From Pseudomonas purpurea (lineage in GTDB: Bacteria > Pseudomonadota > Gammaproteobacteria > Pseudomonadales > Pseudomonadaceae): DNA of 64,000 bases. The DNA lies in assembly GCF_039908635.1 (NCBI RefSeq), contig NZ_CP150918.1, positions 2,785,001 to 2,849,000 of the forward strand, read 5' to 3'. Shown piece by piece: positions 46,085-54,423 of this stretch; within the stretch, counting starts at the first letter, position 1; each line of letters starts with the position of its first letter. Position numbers and translations under genes: made by a program. The notes below the pieces were generated by a model, which had not been told where the DNA came from, ran no database searches, and was given only the letters and a program-made list of their open reading frames with translations.

Positions 46085-46960
46085 GCCTATGGCTCATTTG
46101 ATCATTCGCCTAAGGATGATTTAGCGTTGTCGGACGTTCGCTCCAGACTTTTACAGCTCTGGGTGGAAGGTAAATTTGAGAACGACTGGAATGCCGATTA
46201 TGAGCCACCTCGACTCCTGAGTCAGGTCGATCTCTCTGAACAACCCGCGATGTTGGATCAGGCAGCACTTCATTTTTGCCTTGCTGATGCGTTCCACCCA
46301 GGATGCGAGTTGACTTGGCCCATGCGTCACGGTTCTCTCTACCGAGCGCCTTTTCGGATCCGTGAGCGACCCGCCAATGACCCAGTACCAGAGTACGGTA
46401 GCAAGCTGACTCAGAAAATTGTTATGGAGCCTGGAGGCCCTCTGTATGGCCAGCAACCTGGTGATTTGTCACGATGGATGGCTCTGCCGTGGCAGGGGGA
46501 TACAGTGTTCTGCCGCTCCGGGTACGACCCTGAATATGATCCTTACATCCCTTCGTTCTGGCCCGCTCGAGTCCCCAATCAAGTGCTTACCGAGGCGGAC
46601 TACGCCACAGTAATGGACTCATCTTTGCCACGAGAAGAACGTATCGCGGCTTTCAATAATCGCCTGTCGTGGCTAAGAGGATTCTCGGGTTCCGGGCCAC
46701 AACAAATGCTGCAAATGGTGAGCGAGTTCGGTGAGATGGGCTTAGTGGAGGCAAAGCCCGGCGAACAGAATGATCCTGACATTCCACCTACGATCTTCGT
46801 TGAGTCACTTAAAAGCGGGAAAGAGTTGCCCACACTACTGGAACTGGATGCGTCGGTTGTTCCTGGTTCGGCAGAACACTGGCTGCGTAAGGCAGGCTGG
46901 CAAAGTAAAGAGCAGTTGGAGGAGTTCCGACGTATCGTGAGCAGAAAAGATGTGCCTTGA
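46085..46960 (+). CDS. LodA-like oxidase, C-terminal part (continues 43984 gene)
   Basis: The frame joins the previous one as TWP/WLYGDAYGSFDHS when one T is removed near 46069. Family features: LDQAALHFCLADAFHPGCEL, YRAPFRIRERPAND, GDLSRWMALPWQGDTVFC, DPYIPSFWPARVPNQVL. The Cys in LHFC and the Trp near PWQGD are candidates for the two residues cross-linked to the cysteine tryptophylquinone; exact assignment needs an alignment. The last codons overlap the lodB-like start by 11 bp. As one protein the fusion would have about 990 residues. Confidence 0.75.
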   Translation, partial: AYGSFDHSPKDDLALSDVRSRLLQLWVEGKFENDWNADYEPPRLLSQVDLSEQPAMLDQAALHFCLADAFHPGCELTWPMRHGSLYRAPFRIRERPANDPVPEYGSKLTQKIVMEPGGPLYGQQPGDLSRWMALPWQGDTVFCRSGYDPEYDPYIPSFWPARVPNQVLTEADYATVMDSSLPREERIAAFNNRLSWLRGFSGSGPQQMLQMVSEFGEMGLVEAKPGEQNDPDIPPTIFVESLKSGKELPTLLELDASVVPGSAEHWLRKAGWQSKEQLEEFRRIVSRKDVP

Positions 46961-47951
46961 TGTTTTGATCGTTGGGGCCGGACCTTCGGGAGCAGTTTCA
47001 GCCCGGGTTCTGGCTCTGGCGGGGTATCGGGTATTGCTGGTCGATGACGTGTACTCCTCCAGTAAAAAGATCGGAGAGAACCTGATTGGGGCCGCGAGGC
47101 CCCTACTCCGTGATCTTGGGTTGTTGCCTTGGGTTGAGCTTAGCGAGCCGGTGAGTTGCTCGGGAACGCTTGCTGCCTGGGGGGAAGACGTTCTGCGATC
47201 GAACGATTTCATTCGTGATCCGAATGGAATGGGGTGGAGTCTTGATCGATCTAGATTTGATGCGTGTTTACGTGACGCCGCCATTTCCGCAGGTGCTGAG
47301 TGGCGCAAGGTCAGGCTGAACGCAGTTGAGAAATATTCAGGTGGATGGCGAGCAACGTTGAATGATGGTGTGGTATCGCCACGCTGGATTATTGATGCCA
47401 GTGGGCGGCGCAGCATACTGGCACGGCGTCTTGGTGTGTCGAGGCGGCAAGATTCCGATTTGGTCGCACTTTACACCTGGTGTCAGAACCGAGATCAAGA
47501 AACACGTACGGTGGTTGAGTCGAGCCCACGTGGATGGTGGTACACCGCAACATTACCTCACGAGAGGCGTGTTGTGGCACTGCATGTCGGTACCGCGGAT
47601 GCTTCGCGCCTTATGCGAAATCAAAGTGACTGGTCGGATCTGTTGGCAGCAACACAACATATCCGCAGCAAATTCGAGCCGACTACCCAAGCTCCGTTGT
47701 TCAGTACCGATGCGAGCGGAAGCTGTTTAGATTTATGGAGCGGAGAGGGATGGCTTGCTGTGGGGGATGCTGCGTTAGCGTTCGATCCGCTGTCATCACA
47801 AGGCATTTTCAACGCTCTTTACACCGGTTTGCGCGGAGCCCAGGCGGTTATTGGGGCTCTAGCCGGCAGTAAGCAGGCGCTGACAAAATATTCGCAGCAA
47901 TTGATAGCCATTCGCGAGGGCCTATCTTCAACAGGTTGCTCATTTTTATAA
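46950..47951 (+). CDS. LodB-like FAD-dependent maturation protein, C-terminus disrupted
   Basis: 333 codons. FAD-binding VLIVGAGPSGAVSARVLALA, the middle GRRSILARRLGV and the late GWLAVGDAALAFDPLSSQGI are those of LodB/GoxB and tryptophan-halogenase-like flavoproteins. LodB is needed to build the CTQ cofactor of LodA. The frame ends GLSSTGCSFL, but shifting by one base in GAGGGCC near 47920 gives AYLQQVAHFYNAERRWRDQP and FWGARC, the usual family ending. That frame then stops in the CTAG next to MITE copy 3, so the gene has one frameshift and a cut tail. Confidence 0.8.
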   Translation: MCLDVLIVGAGPSGAVSARVLALAGYRVLLVDDVYSSSKKIGENLIGAARPLLRDLGLLPWVELSEPVSCSGTLAAWGEDVLRSNDFIRDPNGMGWSLDRSRFDACLRDAAISAGAEWRKVRLNAVEKYSGGWRATLNDGVVSPRWIIDASGRRSILARRLGVSRRQDSDLVALYTWCQNRDQETRTVVESSPRGWWYTATLPHERRVVALHVGTADASRLMRNQSDWSDLLAATQHIRSKFEPTTQAPLFSTDASGSCLDLWSGEGWLAVGDAALAFDPLSSQGIFNALYTGLRGAQAVIGALAGSKQALTKYSQQLIAIREGLSSTGCSFL

Positions 47952-48000
47952 TGCGGAGCGGCGGTGGAGGGATCAACCATTCTGGGGTGCCAGGTGCTAG

Positions 48001-48140
48001 GCTCTGTACGAAAACTGCCTGCGAGTCGATCATGCTGCGTTAAAAACAGGCTCGGAATGCTCATTTACAACCCGTAAACTCCGCTTCCTCGCCTGTTTTT
48101 GCCTTGCCTGATCGCCACTCGGCGACTTTTCGTACAGACC
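48001..48140 (+). mobile_element. 140-bp MITE, copy 3
   Basis: Flanked by CTAG on both sides (47997-48000 and 48141-48144). It has the diverged left arm GCTCTGTACGAAAACTGCCT and the same right arm as the others. Its insertion removed the end of the lodB-like gene on one side and cut another small gene on the other. Confidence 0.87.
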
Positions 48141-48370
48141 CTAGCGCTATTTGAGATTGCCGCAGCACCGTGGATCGCAGGCAGGGATTTACTCCGGGGT
48201 GCCATCATCACCGCCAGCGTCATCTTGATGAACTCCTCATTTCGGTCGATCGCTTCCAAGGCGCCACGTACGTTGTCGGCGACATAGGCCGATCCTCGCT
48301 GCTCCACCCAGTTTGAAAGCTCCAGGATGGCAGCCTCAAGGGCGAGCTGATTTTCGTTGAGCTTGAACAG
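48141..48370 (-). pseudogene. Fragment of a small hypothetical gene cut by MITE
   Basis: The minus-strand frame reads NENQLALEAAILELSNWVEQ, RGSAYVADNVRGALEAIDRN, EEFIKMTLAVMM, then runs to the MITE. It is coding-like and helical, with no clear start upstream. The 3' end lies in or beyond the MITE. Confidence 0.45.
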
Positions 48371-48401
48371 CAGAATTCCGGTGGTGCTTAAGATGCATAA
48401 A

Positions 48402-48563
48402 TCAGCTCTCGGAGGAAATGATTGAGTCGTGACTGGATTCAGCAGCCAGTTTCAATCGGTCAGCTTTACTAATGTATTTAGACTTGCTTGGCGGTGCCAG
48501 TTTGGCACTGGCCTTTTTGGCGTGAGCCTTTAGTAACTGCTGTATTTTTTTACGACGATTCAT
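48402..48563 (-). CDS. DUF2986 small basic protein
   Basis: 53 residues, too short for most gene callers. It starts MNRRKKIQQLLKAHAKKASA and continues PPSKSKYISKADRLKLA, the DUF2986 pattern. Highly basic; function unknown. The gene appears complete, although the ribosome site is weak. Confidence 0.65.
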   Translation of the reverse strand: MNRRKKIQQLLKAHAKKASAKLAPPSKSKYISKADRLKLAAESSHDSIISSES

Positions 48564-48951
48564 GTTTTTCTACTCGGCCTGTCAATTCTTGAATGATATC
48601 AGCTTAAATATTGGACCCGCTCCCTGTGGTGCGTTCTTAGCGCATAACGTTGGAAGCAAGCGGTGAATCGCCCTGCTTGCCCCCATTGAGTGTCCGCTTC
48701 TAGCTGTGGATTCAACCGGTCGGTCTGAGTTTGCTATCGCGAGTCCTCCACGGAGGCTGCAGCGTAGCAGTATGAAATGTTGAAGCGAAAGGGGGGATGC
48801 GCCCTGTTGCTTTCGACGATGGAGCGATCGGTGAGTAGTGGTGTCGGCCCATTGTGACGCGAGAGACGTTGCTTTTAACGGAGGCCGACAGGGTCAATGG
48901 CCCAGCCGGTCTCCGCTAAGTGTTACGACGTCAATGGCCGTTTTCAGGCGG
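48564..48951. other. Intergenic region with no gene seen
   Basis: 388 bp between two small minus-strand genes. It contains the motif GAGTGTCCGCTTCTAGC (inverse of GCTAGAAGCGGACACTC), related to short motifs at about 30975 and 38430. No ORF is supported. Confidence 0.35.
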
Positions 48952-49281
48952 TCATTCAATGGTCGGTATGTAGTCGATGTACGCTATTTGTTCATTATTC
49001 TGGTAAACATCAACGGCTGAGTAGTGCACGGAGTTAGGAGGCATGACCCGATCGTACTTGACTTGTATACAGCTCAGTACTTGAGGCCACACGCCGGGTT
49101 GTTGGAACAGATGCAGGTCCAGCATGAGTATTGACGGGTTAATGCCCTGCGGTACTCGCATGGTCAGATAGGCCTTGATGCCTGGATTGGCAACTTCCAC
49201 ATCACCCACCACATGCAGGTTGTCCGGCTTCGGTGGCATCGCGTTCAACCAGGCATGCCAGTTTTTGCAGTTAGTAGTCAT
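48952..49281 (-). CDS. Hypothetical protein
   Basis: 109 residues from the ATG at 49281, which follows AAGGAGTAGAAAA. The sequence (DNLHVVGDVEVANPGIKAYL, then a central LDLHLFQQPGVW) is beta-rich and soluble. It resembles small Pseudomonas proteins of unknown role that start with a short Cys-containing helix (NCKNWHAWLNAMPPKP). No signal peptide. Confidence 0.6.
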   Translation of the reverse strand: MTTNCKNWHAWLNAMPPKPDNLHVVGDVEVANPGIKAYLTMRVPQGINPSILMLDLHLFQQPGVWPQVLSCIQVKYDRVMPPNSVHYSAVDVYQNNEQIAYIDYIPTIE

Positions 49282-49851
49282 TTTTCTACTCCTTGAGAAA
49301 TGAAACTCGAAGCGTGGAGTACGGCTGTTTCGAATGGCGCTTCGTAGACCATCGAATTCGAGGCGTAATGCCCAACAGCATGAGGTGCCTGGCATCTCGG
49401 ATAGTTTTGCGGTGCGCTGAGAGCTGATCAGAAATCCATGTTTAACAGGTGTAGACGAGGAATGGGCAGTCGCTCATGGGCTTGGACGAGTGGTCGTCAG
49501 TCTGCTTGCCTTGTCGCTGACAGATTTGCGCTCTAAACGAGATTTCCTCGTCTCGGCTCCCGCCATTCTTAAGGGGCTGTTTACGGGATGAGAGGGACGA
49601 GGGGCGATACTTCAGATGCAGTGACGTGAGAACGCTCGGTGTGGTGCTACAGCAAGCCATTGGTCGAATAGCCTTGTACGCATCAGGGGCCCGGCTAGAC
49701 TCCGTTCTTAGAAGATATTTCCCGCCGGAAACCGGGAAGTGTAGACGGAAGAAACCGAAGTAACCAAAGGGGAGTACCGTGTCGACATAGGCTTACACGG
49801 AAACGACTCACCCGTTATACGGACATCACGAGGCTAACAGGAGTGCCAACC
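49282..49851. other. Spacer with no supported gene
   Basis: 570 bp between divergent genes. A 72-codon minus-strand frame (49442-49660) is present but has no ribosome site. The AGGAG at 49838-49842 belongs to the following gene. Confidence 0.3.
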
Positions 49852-50268
49852 ATGATCATCATTCCACAACGCACCATTGATAATGGAAGTGTTATCTATC
49901 TTCGCGGAGATTCAGGTAACTATATGTCGCGTATGGGGGCGACAGGGCTTGAGCTTTCCAAGGAAGTAGCTGATCAATATTGCAGGCTCACCGTTACACT
50001 GATACAGATCGGTACAGTCAAGAAATTAGCGCTTCAAGGCGATACAGGCAAATTTATGTCTCGCATGGGGGCGACAGGCCTTGAACTCTCCAAAGACTCC
50101 ATTGATCAATACAGTCAGTTCTCATATTCGATTGATCCTGCAAGTGGTCAGATATCGCTCCAGGGAGATACAGGCCTATACATGTCGCGTATGGGGGCGA
50201 TGGGGCTTGAACTCACCAAGGAAAGAATTGATAGGTACTCGCAGTTTCTTGTCGTCAGCCAGGGGTAA
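49852..50268 (+). CDS. Three-repeat beta-trefoil-like protein
   Basis: 138 residues from the ATG at 49852 (AGGAG at 9 nt); a GTG three codons earlier is less likely. The protein is three near-identical units of about 42-46 residues, each with the core 'LQGDTGxYMSRMGATGLELSK' (second unit LQGDTGKFMSRMGATGLELS) and ending IDQYSQF. Threefold repetition of this length is the mark of a beta-trefoil, a lectin or fascin-like fold. No signal peptide. The repeats are so alike that recent duplication or strong selection is likely. Ligand and role unknown. Confidence 0.65.
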   Translation: MIIIPQRTIDNGSVIYLRGDSGNYMSRMGATGLELSKEVADQYCRLTVTLIQIGTVKKLALQGDTGKFMSRMGATGLELSKDSIDQYSQFSYSIDPASGQISLQGDTGLYMSRMGAMGLELTKERIDRYSQFLVVSQG

Positions 50269-50308
50269 GGGTGTGCCTATGCAGATAGCTCATCTGATCG
50301 CTTGAAGG

Positions 50309-50340
50309 AAAGCCCAGCCCAGTGCTGGGCTTTCTTGTTT
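50309..50340 (+). terminator. Terminator after trefoil gene
   Basis: AAAGCCCAGC pairs with GCTGGGCTTT around a 5-nt loop, followed by CTTGTTT. Confidence 0.8.
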
Positions 50341-50596
50341 CCGGGATTGGGATAGACATAACGAATCGGTGAGCCCGTGTACTCACCTTGATAAGTCCCA
50401 GTAGGGTGCCTGGGACACATCATGGTTGTCCCTGTTCTTGCCTTCGTCGGAGCCAAACGCTTGTTTCGCGCACTCAAAGTGCGACCGTCGGCCGCGCTCT
50501 ATCTGCAAAGACTGGTCTTGAAGTGCTCACCCAACGATTCCCGCGTAGCCGGGCTGACGTTCCTGCTGCCAGGGTTGGGAGAGGTGGGAGCTGGCG

Positions 50597-50613
50597 GGAT
50601 CGACTACAGTTGA
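50597..50613 (+). promoter_or_regulatory. 17-bp element before Cys-rich gene, copy A
   Basis: GGATCGACTACAGTTGA lies 24 nt before the ATG at 50638. The same 17 bp occur at 56387-56403, 25 nt before the start of a related gene. CTACAGT is a plausible -10 of the RpoS type; this is inference. Confidence 0.5.
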
Positions 50614-50637
50614 GCGATCAACCAAAAGGAGGTGGGT

Positions 50638-50907
50638 ATGAGTATCACTGTCTGTTCGGTCTGCGGTGAAAGCGCTGAAAAGGCTTGCCCGGTGGGCGAC
50701 TTCGACGATCTGAAATGCCCGCACTGCGGCCGTTACTCCGTCAACCGCAAGCTGATTGAGGAAATGACTGCGATGAGGCAACGCTTTCACATTTTGCGCA
50801 CCCAGCAGTACCTGGCGATCCACTCCAGGTCTGGAAGAGTTCCCGCACTCGATCGACTTGAAGCAACCATTCATGAGCTGATCGTAGCGAGTCCACGGCA
50901 TATATGA
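50638..50907 (+). CDS. Small zinc-ribbon-like protein A
   Basis: 89 residues, AAAAGGAGG before the ATG. The first 40 residues form a Cys-rich knot: CSVCGESAEKACPVGDFDD, then KCPHCGRYSV. Two CxxC pairs suggest a zinc site. The rest is helical and basic (MRQRFHILRTQQYL). A distant paralogue with the same layout and the same upstream 17-bp element is at 56429. Possibly a small nucleic-acid-binding or regulatory protein. Confidence 0.6.
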   Translation: MSITVCSVCGESAEKACPVGDFDDLKCPHCGRYSVNRKLIEEMTAMRQRFHILRTQQYLAIHSRSGRVPALDRLEATIHELIVASPRHI

Positions 50908-51126
50908 AGGGCTGTTTGAGCGGTGGACTCACCCTGGCGCCAGCCCTGATTTGATCGGCGCGCCGGGGGGGTGATCAATTCAGTCATCGAGCGTCCGCTG
51001 GTTATTCTGGCTGACGCTCACCTCACCGTTTCGGGTTTTGTGTTGTTCCTGAGGTACACTCTGGCGCCTCTAACAGGCCGTTGATTTACATTCTATGTTG
51101 TGGCGCGGAGTGGCTCAGGGAGAAGC

Positions 51127-51543
51127 ATGGTTATCGTTGGCGCTCTCTTGCTGGCAGTCGTTTTTTTCTATCTGCTGCCAATGGTTCTATTGATATTTTA
51201 TGGGGGGTTAATTAGTAGAGCTTCATCCACTGTTCGTATCGACTTTGACGTCGCAAAAGTGTCGCAAAGCTTCCGGTTTCCCTTGTTGATCGGGATCGTG
51301 CTTTTGCTCTCCATGTCGTTTGTCCATTTGCGCTTTCAGGCGTTTCCGTTGTTTGCACTCTATCTTTTGGTACAGGCAGGGCTGACGTTTGGGTTTGTAT
51401 TACGAATGTGCTCGACATCTATAGCCGCGAAACGTGCTGATGTGCCTGTGGTGGCCAGACTCTTTTGCGCAATGGTCTTGACGGTGCTGTCATTGATTTC
51501 CCCCTTTGTGTTAGCGATTGCCTGGGGCCATCATTACGCCTGA
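51127..51543 (+). CDS. Small membrane protein
   Basis: 138 residues from the ATG at 51127, which has GGGAG upstream. Four hydrophobic segments (about 3-25, 55-72, 75-95 and 110-130) with a charged loop after the first. No family recognised. It stands alone before MITE copy 4. Confidence 0.5.
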   Translation: MVIVGALLLAVVFFYLLPMVLLIFYGGLISRASSTVRIDFDVAKVSQSFRFPLLIGIVLLLSMSFVHLRFQAFPLFALYLLVQAGLTFGFVLRMCSTSIAAKRADVPVVARLFCAMVLTVLSLISPFVLAIAWGHHYA

Positions 51544-51696
51544 CCTCCGTGCAAACCTCTGGTTACTCGCTGCCTGAACTGCGCTCTCGAAAAAGTTGAT
51601 GTTGGCATTCAGTGCCAGGCCGGTTTCCGGACCTGATTGGCAGTTTAGGCGTCGTGGTCAACGAACCCATGGTTTTGGCCGACCAGGGGGCCTTAG

Positions 51697-51836
51697 GTTC
51701 TGTACGAAAACTGCCTGCGTGTCGATCATGCTGCGTTAAAAACAGGCTCGGAATGCTCATTTACAACCCGTAAACTCCGCTTCCTCGCCTGCTTTTGCCT
51801 TGCCTGATCGCCACTCGGCGACTTTTCGTACAGACC
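51697..51836 (+). mobile_element. 140-bp MITE, copy 4
   Basis: Diverged left arm (GTTCTGTACGAAAACTGCCT) with TTAG to its left (51693-51696) and CTAG to its right (51837-51840). The right CTAG supplies the TAG stop codon of pcp on the minus strand. One base differs from copy 2 in the inner GCCTGC/TTTTT stem. Confidence 0.87.
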
Positions 51837-52487
51837 CTAGCTGACCTGTCCTCCCGTTTCCGCGAGATCCACTTGCGTATTCCAGGCCGTCAGCGCGGCA
51901 ATCCGCAAGCCCTCCGCCAGTATCTCCAGCGCCAGCGAGGGTTGTCCCGGTGCACTGCGCGCGGCCTGTTCGGGCAGGTAGGGCACGTGGATGAACCCGC
52001 TGCGCACTGCCGAATCGGCGAGTGCGTGTTGCAGGCTGTAGAACACCTGATTGCACACAAAGGTACCGGCGGTTTGCGACACCGAGGCTGGGATGCCCAC
52101 CGCACGCAGCGCCCTGACCATGGCCTTGATCGGCAGTGTGCTGAAATACGCAGCGGGACCGCCGGGCACCACGGGGCTGTCTATGGGCTGGTGGCCGAGG
52201 TTGTCCGGGATGCGTGCATCGTTGATGTTGATCGCCACCCGTTCAATGGACAAATCGCTGCGCCCAGGAGCCAACCCGATGGCGATGGCCATCTGCGGAC
52301 GATGCTCGGCGAGCAGTTCATTCAAGCAAGCGCCCGCGTTGGCGAATGCGCAGGGCAACTGACGGGCGATGATCCGTACATCGTCGCCCAGTTGGGTGCC
52401 ATCGAGCAGGCGCACCGCTTCCCAGGAGGGGTTGATCGTGTCTTGATCGAAGGGCTCGAAACCCGTCAGCAGCACAGTACGCATCAT
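51837..52487 (-). CDS. pcp: Pyrrolidone-carboxylate peptidase
   Basis: 216 residues. C15 peptidase motifs: TGFEPFDQDTINPSWEAV at the start, GLAPGRSDLSIERVAININD (Glu region), QTAGTFVCNQVFYSL with the catalytic Cys and FIHVPYLPEQA with the His. It removes N-terminal pyroglutamate from peptides in the cytosol. The operon with DUF979 and DUF969 membrane proteins is a conserved arrangement and suggests they import pyroglutamyl substrates. The stop codon lies in the MITE target site, and the last residues may have changed. Confidence 0.92.
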   Translation of the reverse strand: MMRTVLLTGFEPFDQDTINPSWEAVRLLDGTQLGDDVRIIARQLPCAFANAGACLNELLAEHRPQMAIAIGLAPGRSDLSIERVAININDARIPDNLGHQPIDSPVVPGGPAAYFSTLPIKAMVRALRAVGIPASVSQTAGTFVCNQVFYSLQHALADSAVRSGFIHVPYLPEQAARSAPGQPSLALEILAEGLRIAALTAWNTQVDLAETGGQVS

Positions 52488-52491
52488 TGCC

Positions 52492-53443
52492 TCACATCAG
52501 CAGGTAAAGAAGAACGATATTGACCACCAGCATCATCAACGCGGTAGGCATCTGAGCCTTGATGACGGCGTTCTTGTCGGGCAGTTCCAGCAGGGCGGCC
52601 GGAACGATGTTGAAGTTCGCGGCCATCGGGGTCATCAGCGTGCCGCAGTAGCCGGAAAACATGCCGATAGCCGCCATCACCGCCGGGTTGGCGCCGTAAA
52701 TACCCACGAGTACCGGCACGCCGATGCCGCCGGTCATGACCGGGAAGGCTGCGAAACCATTGCCCATGATCACGGTGAACAACGCCATGCCCAGCACATA
52801 GACCATCACCGCCACCAGCCGGAAATCCAGGTTGATGTAGGTGGTGGCAACGTGGGCCACGGCGCTGCCGACGCCGGCCTCGTTGAAAAGCAGCCCGAGC
52901 ATCGCCAGCATTTGCGGCAGAACCATGGTCCAGCCGAGCGCTTCGGTCAGGCGTCGGGATTCGCGCAAGGCCTGCAACGGAGTGTCGCGGGTCAGCCAGC
53001 ACGCCAGCGCCAAGGCAATGAGGCAACCCAGGCCCAGGGAAACAAATGTCGTGTTTTTAGGGTCAAGCAGCGGTACGCCGCCAATCTCCGTGTGTTTGAG
53101 CAGCACCGAGCCGATCACGGTGGTCAGAGGAATGGCCAAGGCCGGGATGAACAGCTTATGACCCAGCCGACCTGCACTGGCACGGGCCGCTTTGACATGT
53201 AGCTCGGCATGAGCGCCTCGGCCCTACGCCGCCAAGGCCGGCGATGACCGCCATCAGCACCACGCCGACGCCCACGGCCACCGAGGGCAGACGATCGCCG
53301 ATCAGGAAAACCACGGCGAACAGCAACCAAAAGAGGCCACTGGACCAGCGTTTGGGATGGCTGCGGTCAGCCAGGGTCATGCCGGCGGTGATCAGCAACA
53401 AAACCCCGGCCAGCCAGTACAGGTATTGAATGGAGATGATCAT
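52492..53443 (-). pseudogene. DUF979 membrane protein, frameshifted
   Basis: The first frame (53443 to about 53220) has three hydrophobic segments and the phrase VVLMAVIAGLGGVG. It then becomes a Cys/Arg-rich junk tail. The other frame continues AHAELHVKAARASAGRLGHK into LFIPALAMAIPLTTVIGSVL and runs open to 52492 with six or more segments. One extra base near 53215-53225 explains the break. An intact protein would have about 316 residues. With DUF969 it probably forms a two-part permease for pyroglutamyl compounds. Confidence 0.75.
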
Positions 53444-54165
53444 TGCGCGGTCTCCGCCGGGTAGACATGGCTGTCAGTGGTCGAGAGTTTGCGGGTCAGC
53501 ATTCGGTCAAACCGGTGCAGGCGCACAGCGTGAATGATGAAGGCGCAGATGGCGGTAGGAATACCCCAGAAAGCGATGTGTAGAGGTTCGACATCAATGC
53601 CTGACCCCAGAAGGAAGGTGTGCATCAGCGCAATCGCGCCGAAGGCGACAAAGATGTCCTCACCAAAAAACAGGCCCACGTTGTCGGTGGCGGCGCACAT
53701 CGCCAGAACTTTGTGGCGAAGCGCTTCCGGCAATTTTCCGTAGCGTTTTTCAGCGGCACCTTCGGCCATTGGCGCCAGGAGCGGGCGAACCATCTGTGGG
53801 TGGCCACCGAGGCTTGTCAGGCCCATGGCAGCGGTGCTTTCACGCACAAACAGGTAAATGATCAGCAGGCGCCCGACGGTGGCCCGTTCGAAACGAGCGA
53901 TCCAGTTTTGCGCATGCAGGCGCAAGCCATGGCGCTCCAGCAAGCCGATGACGGCTAACGGCAACAATAAGATCAGTTGCAAGGCGCGGGTTTCGATGAA
54001 GCCATCGCCCATGGTGGCGAGGATCTTTTCCAGGGAAAAGTTAGCAGCGAGCCCCGTGGCAATAGCCGCGGCGGTCACGACAAGTAGCGGATTGAAGCGC
54101 AGCACAAAGCCGACCACGATGACGAGCACGCCTATCAGCGGCCATAAGTTCACAACAGTTTGCAT
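53440..54165 (-). CDS. DUF969 membrane protein
   Basis: 241 residues, six or seven hydrophobic segments. Family features include LWPLIGVLVIVVGFVLRFNP, FIETRALQLILLLPLAVIG, and RESTAAMGLTSLGGHPQMVR. It overlaps the DUF979 start by 4 bp. Genes in this order before pcp are common in Pseudomonas and Gram-positives, so an import role for pyroglutamate peptides is likely but not proven. Confidence 0.85.
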   Translation of the reverse strand: MQTVVNLWPLIGVLVIVVGFVLRFNPLLVVTAAAIATGLAANFSLEKILATMGDGFIETRALQLILLLPLAVIGLLERHGLRLHAQNWIARFERATVGRLLIIYLFVRESTAAMGLTSLGGHPQMVRPLLAPMAEGAAEKRYGKLPEALRHKVLAMCAATDNVGLFFGEDIFVAFGAIALMHTFLLGSGIDVEPLHIAFWGIPTAICAFIIHAVRLHRFDRMLTRKLSTTDSHVYPAETAQ

Positions 54166-54423
54166 GGAGTTGAGGTCCTTAACTGCGTGCTGCGGCGCCA
54201 GAAAAGCTGAAGGTGAAAAGACGAGGTCCGTCAGGTTCGCTTCTTGGGATTGGCGTGCAGCCCGACTCGATTTTTTATTATTGACCCAGAAGGTCGCGCG
54301 TCAGTGGCGAGCATCTTTGCTGCCACACGGGGACGCGTCCAACAAATAAACTTGTTGCTGCAGAACAAGAAAGTTTATGGGGAGTCGGCGATTGTCGGAG
54401 TGCCGCAGTGATTGGCTTGGCGA

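Noticed and set aside
51795..52523. A 242-codon plus-strand ORF starting in the MITE
   Set aside because: Antisense to pcp; the start comes from the MITE arm.
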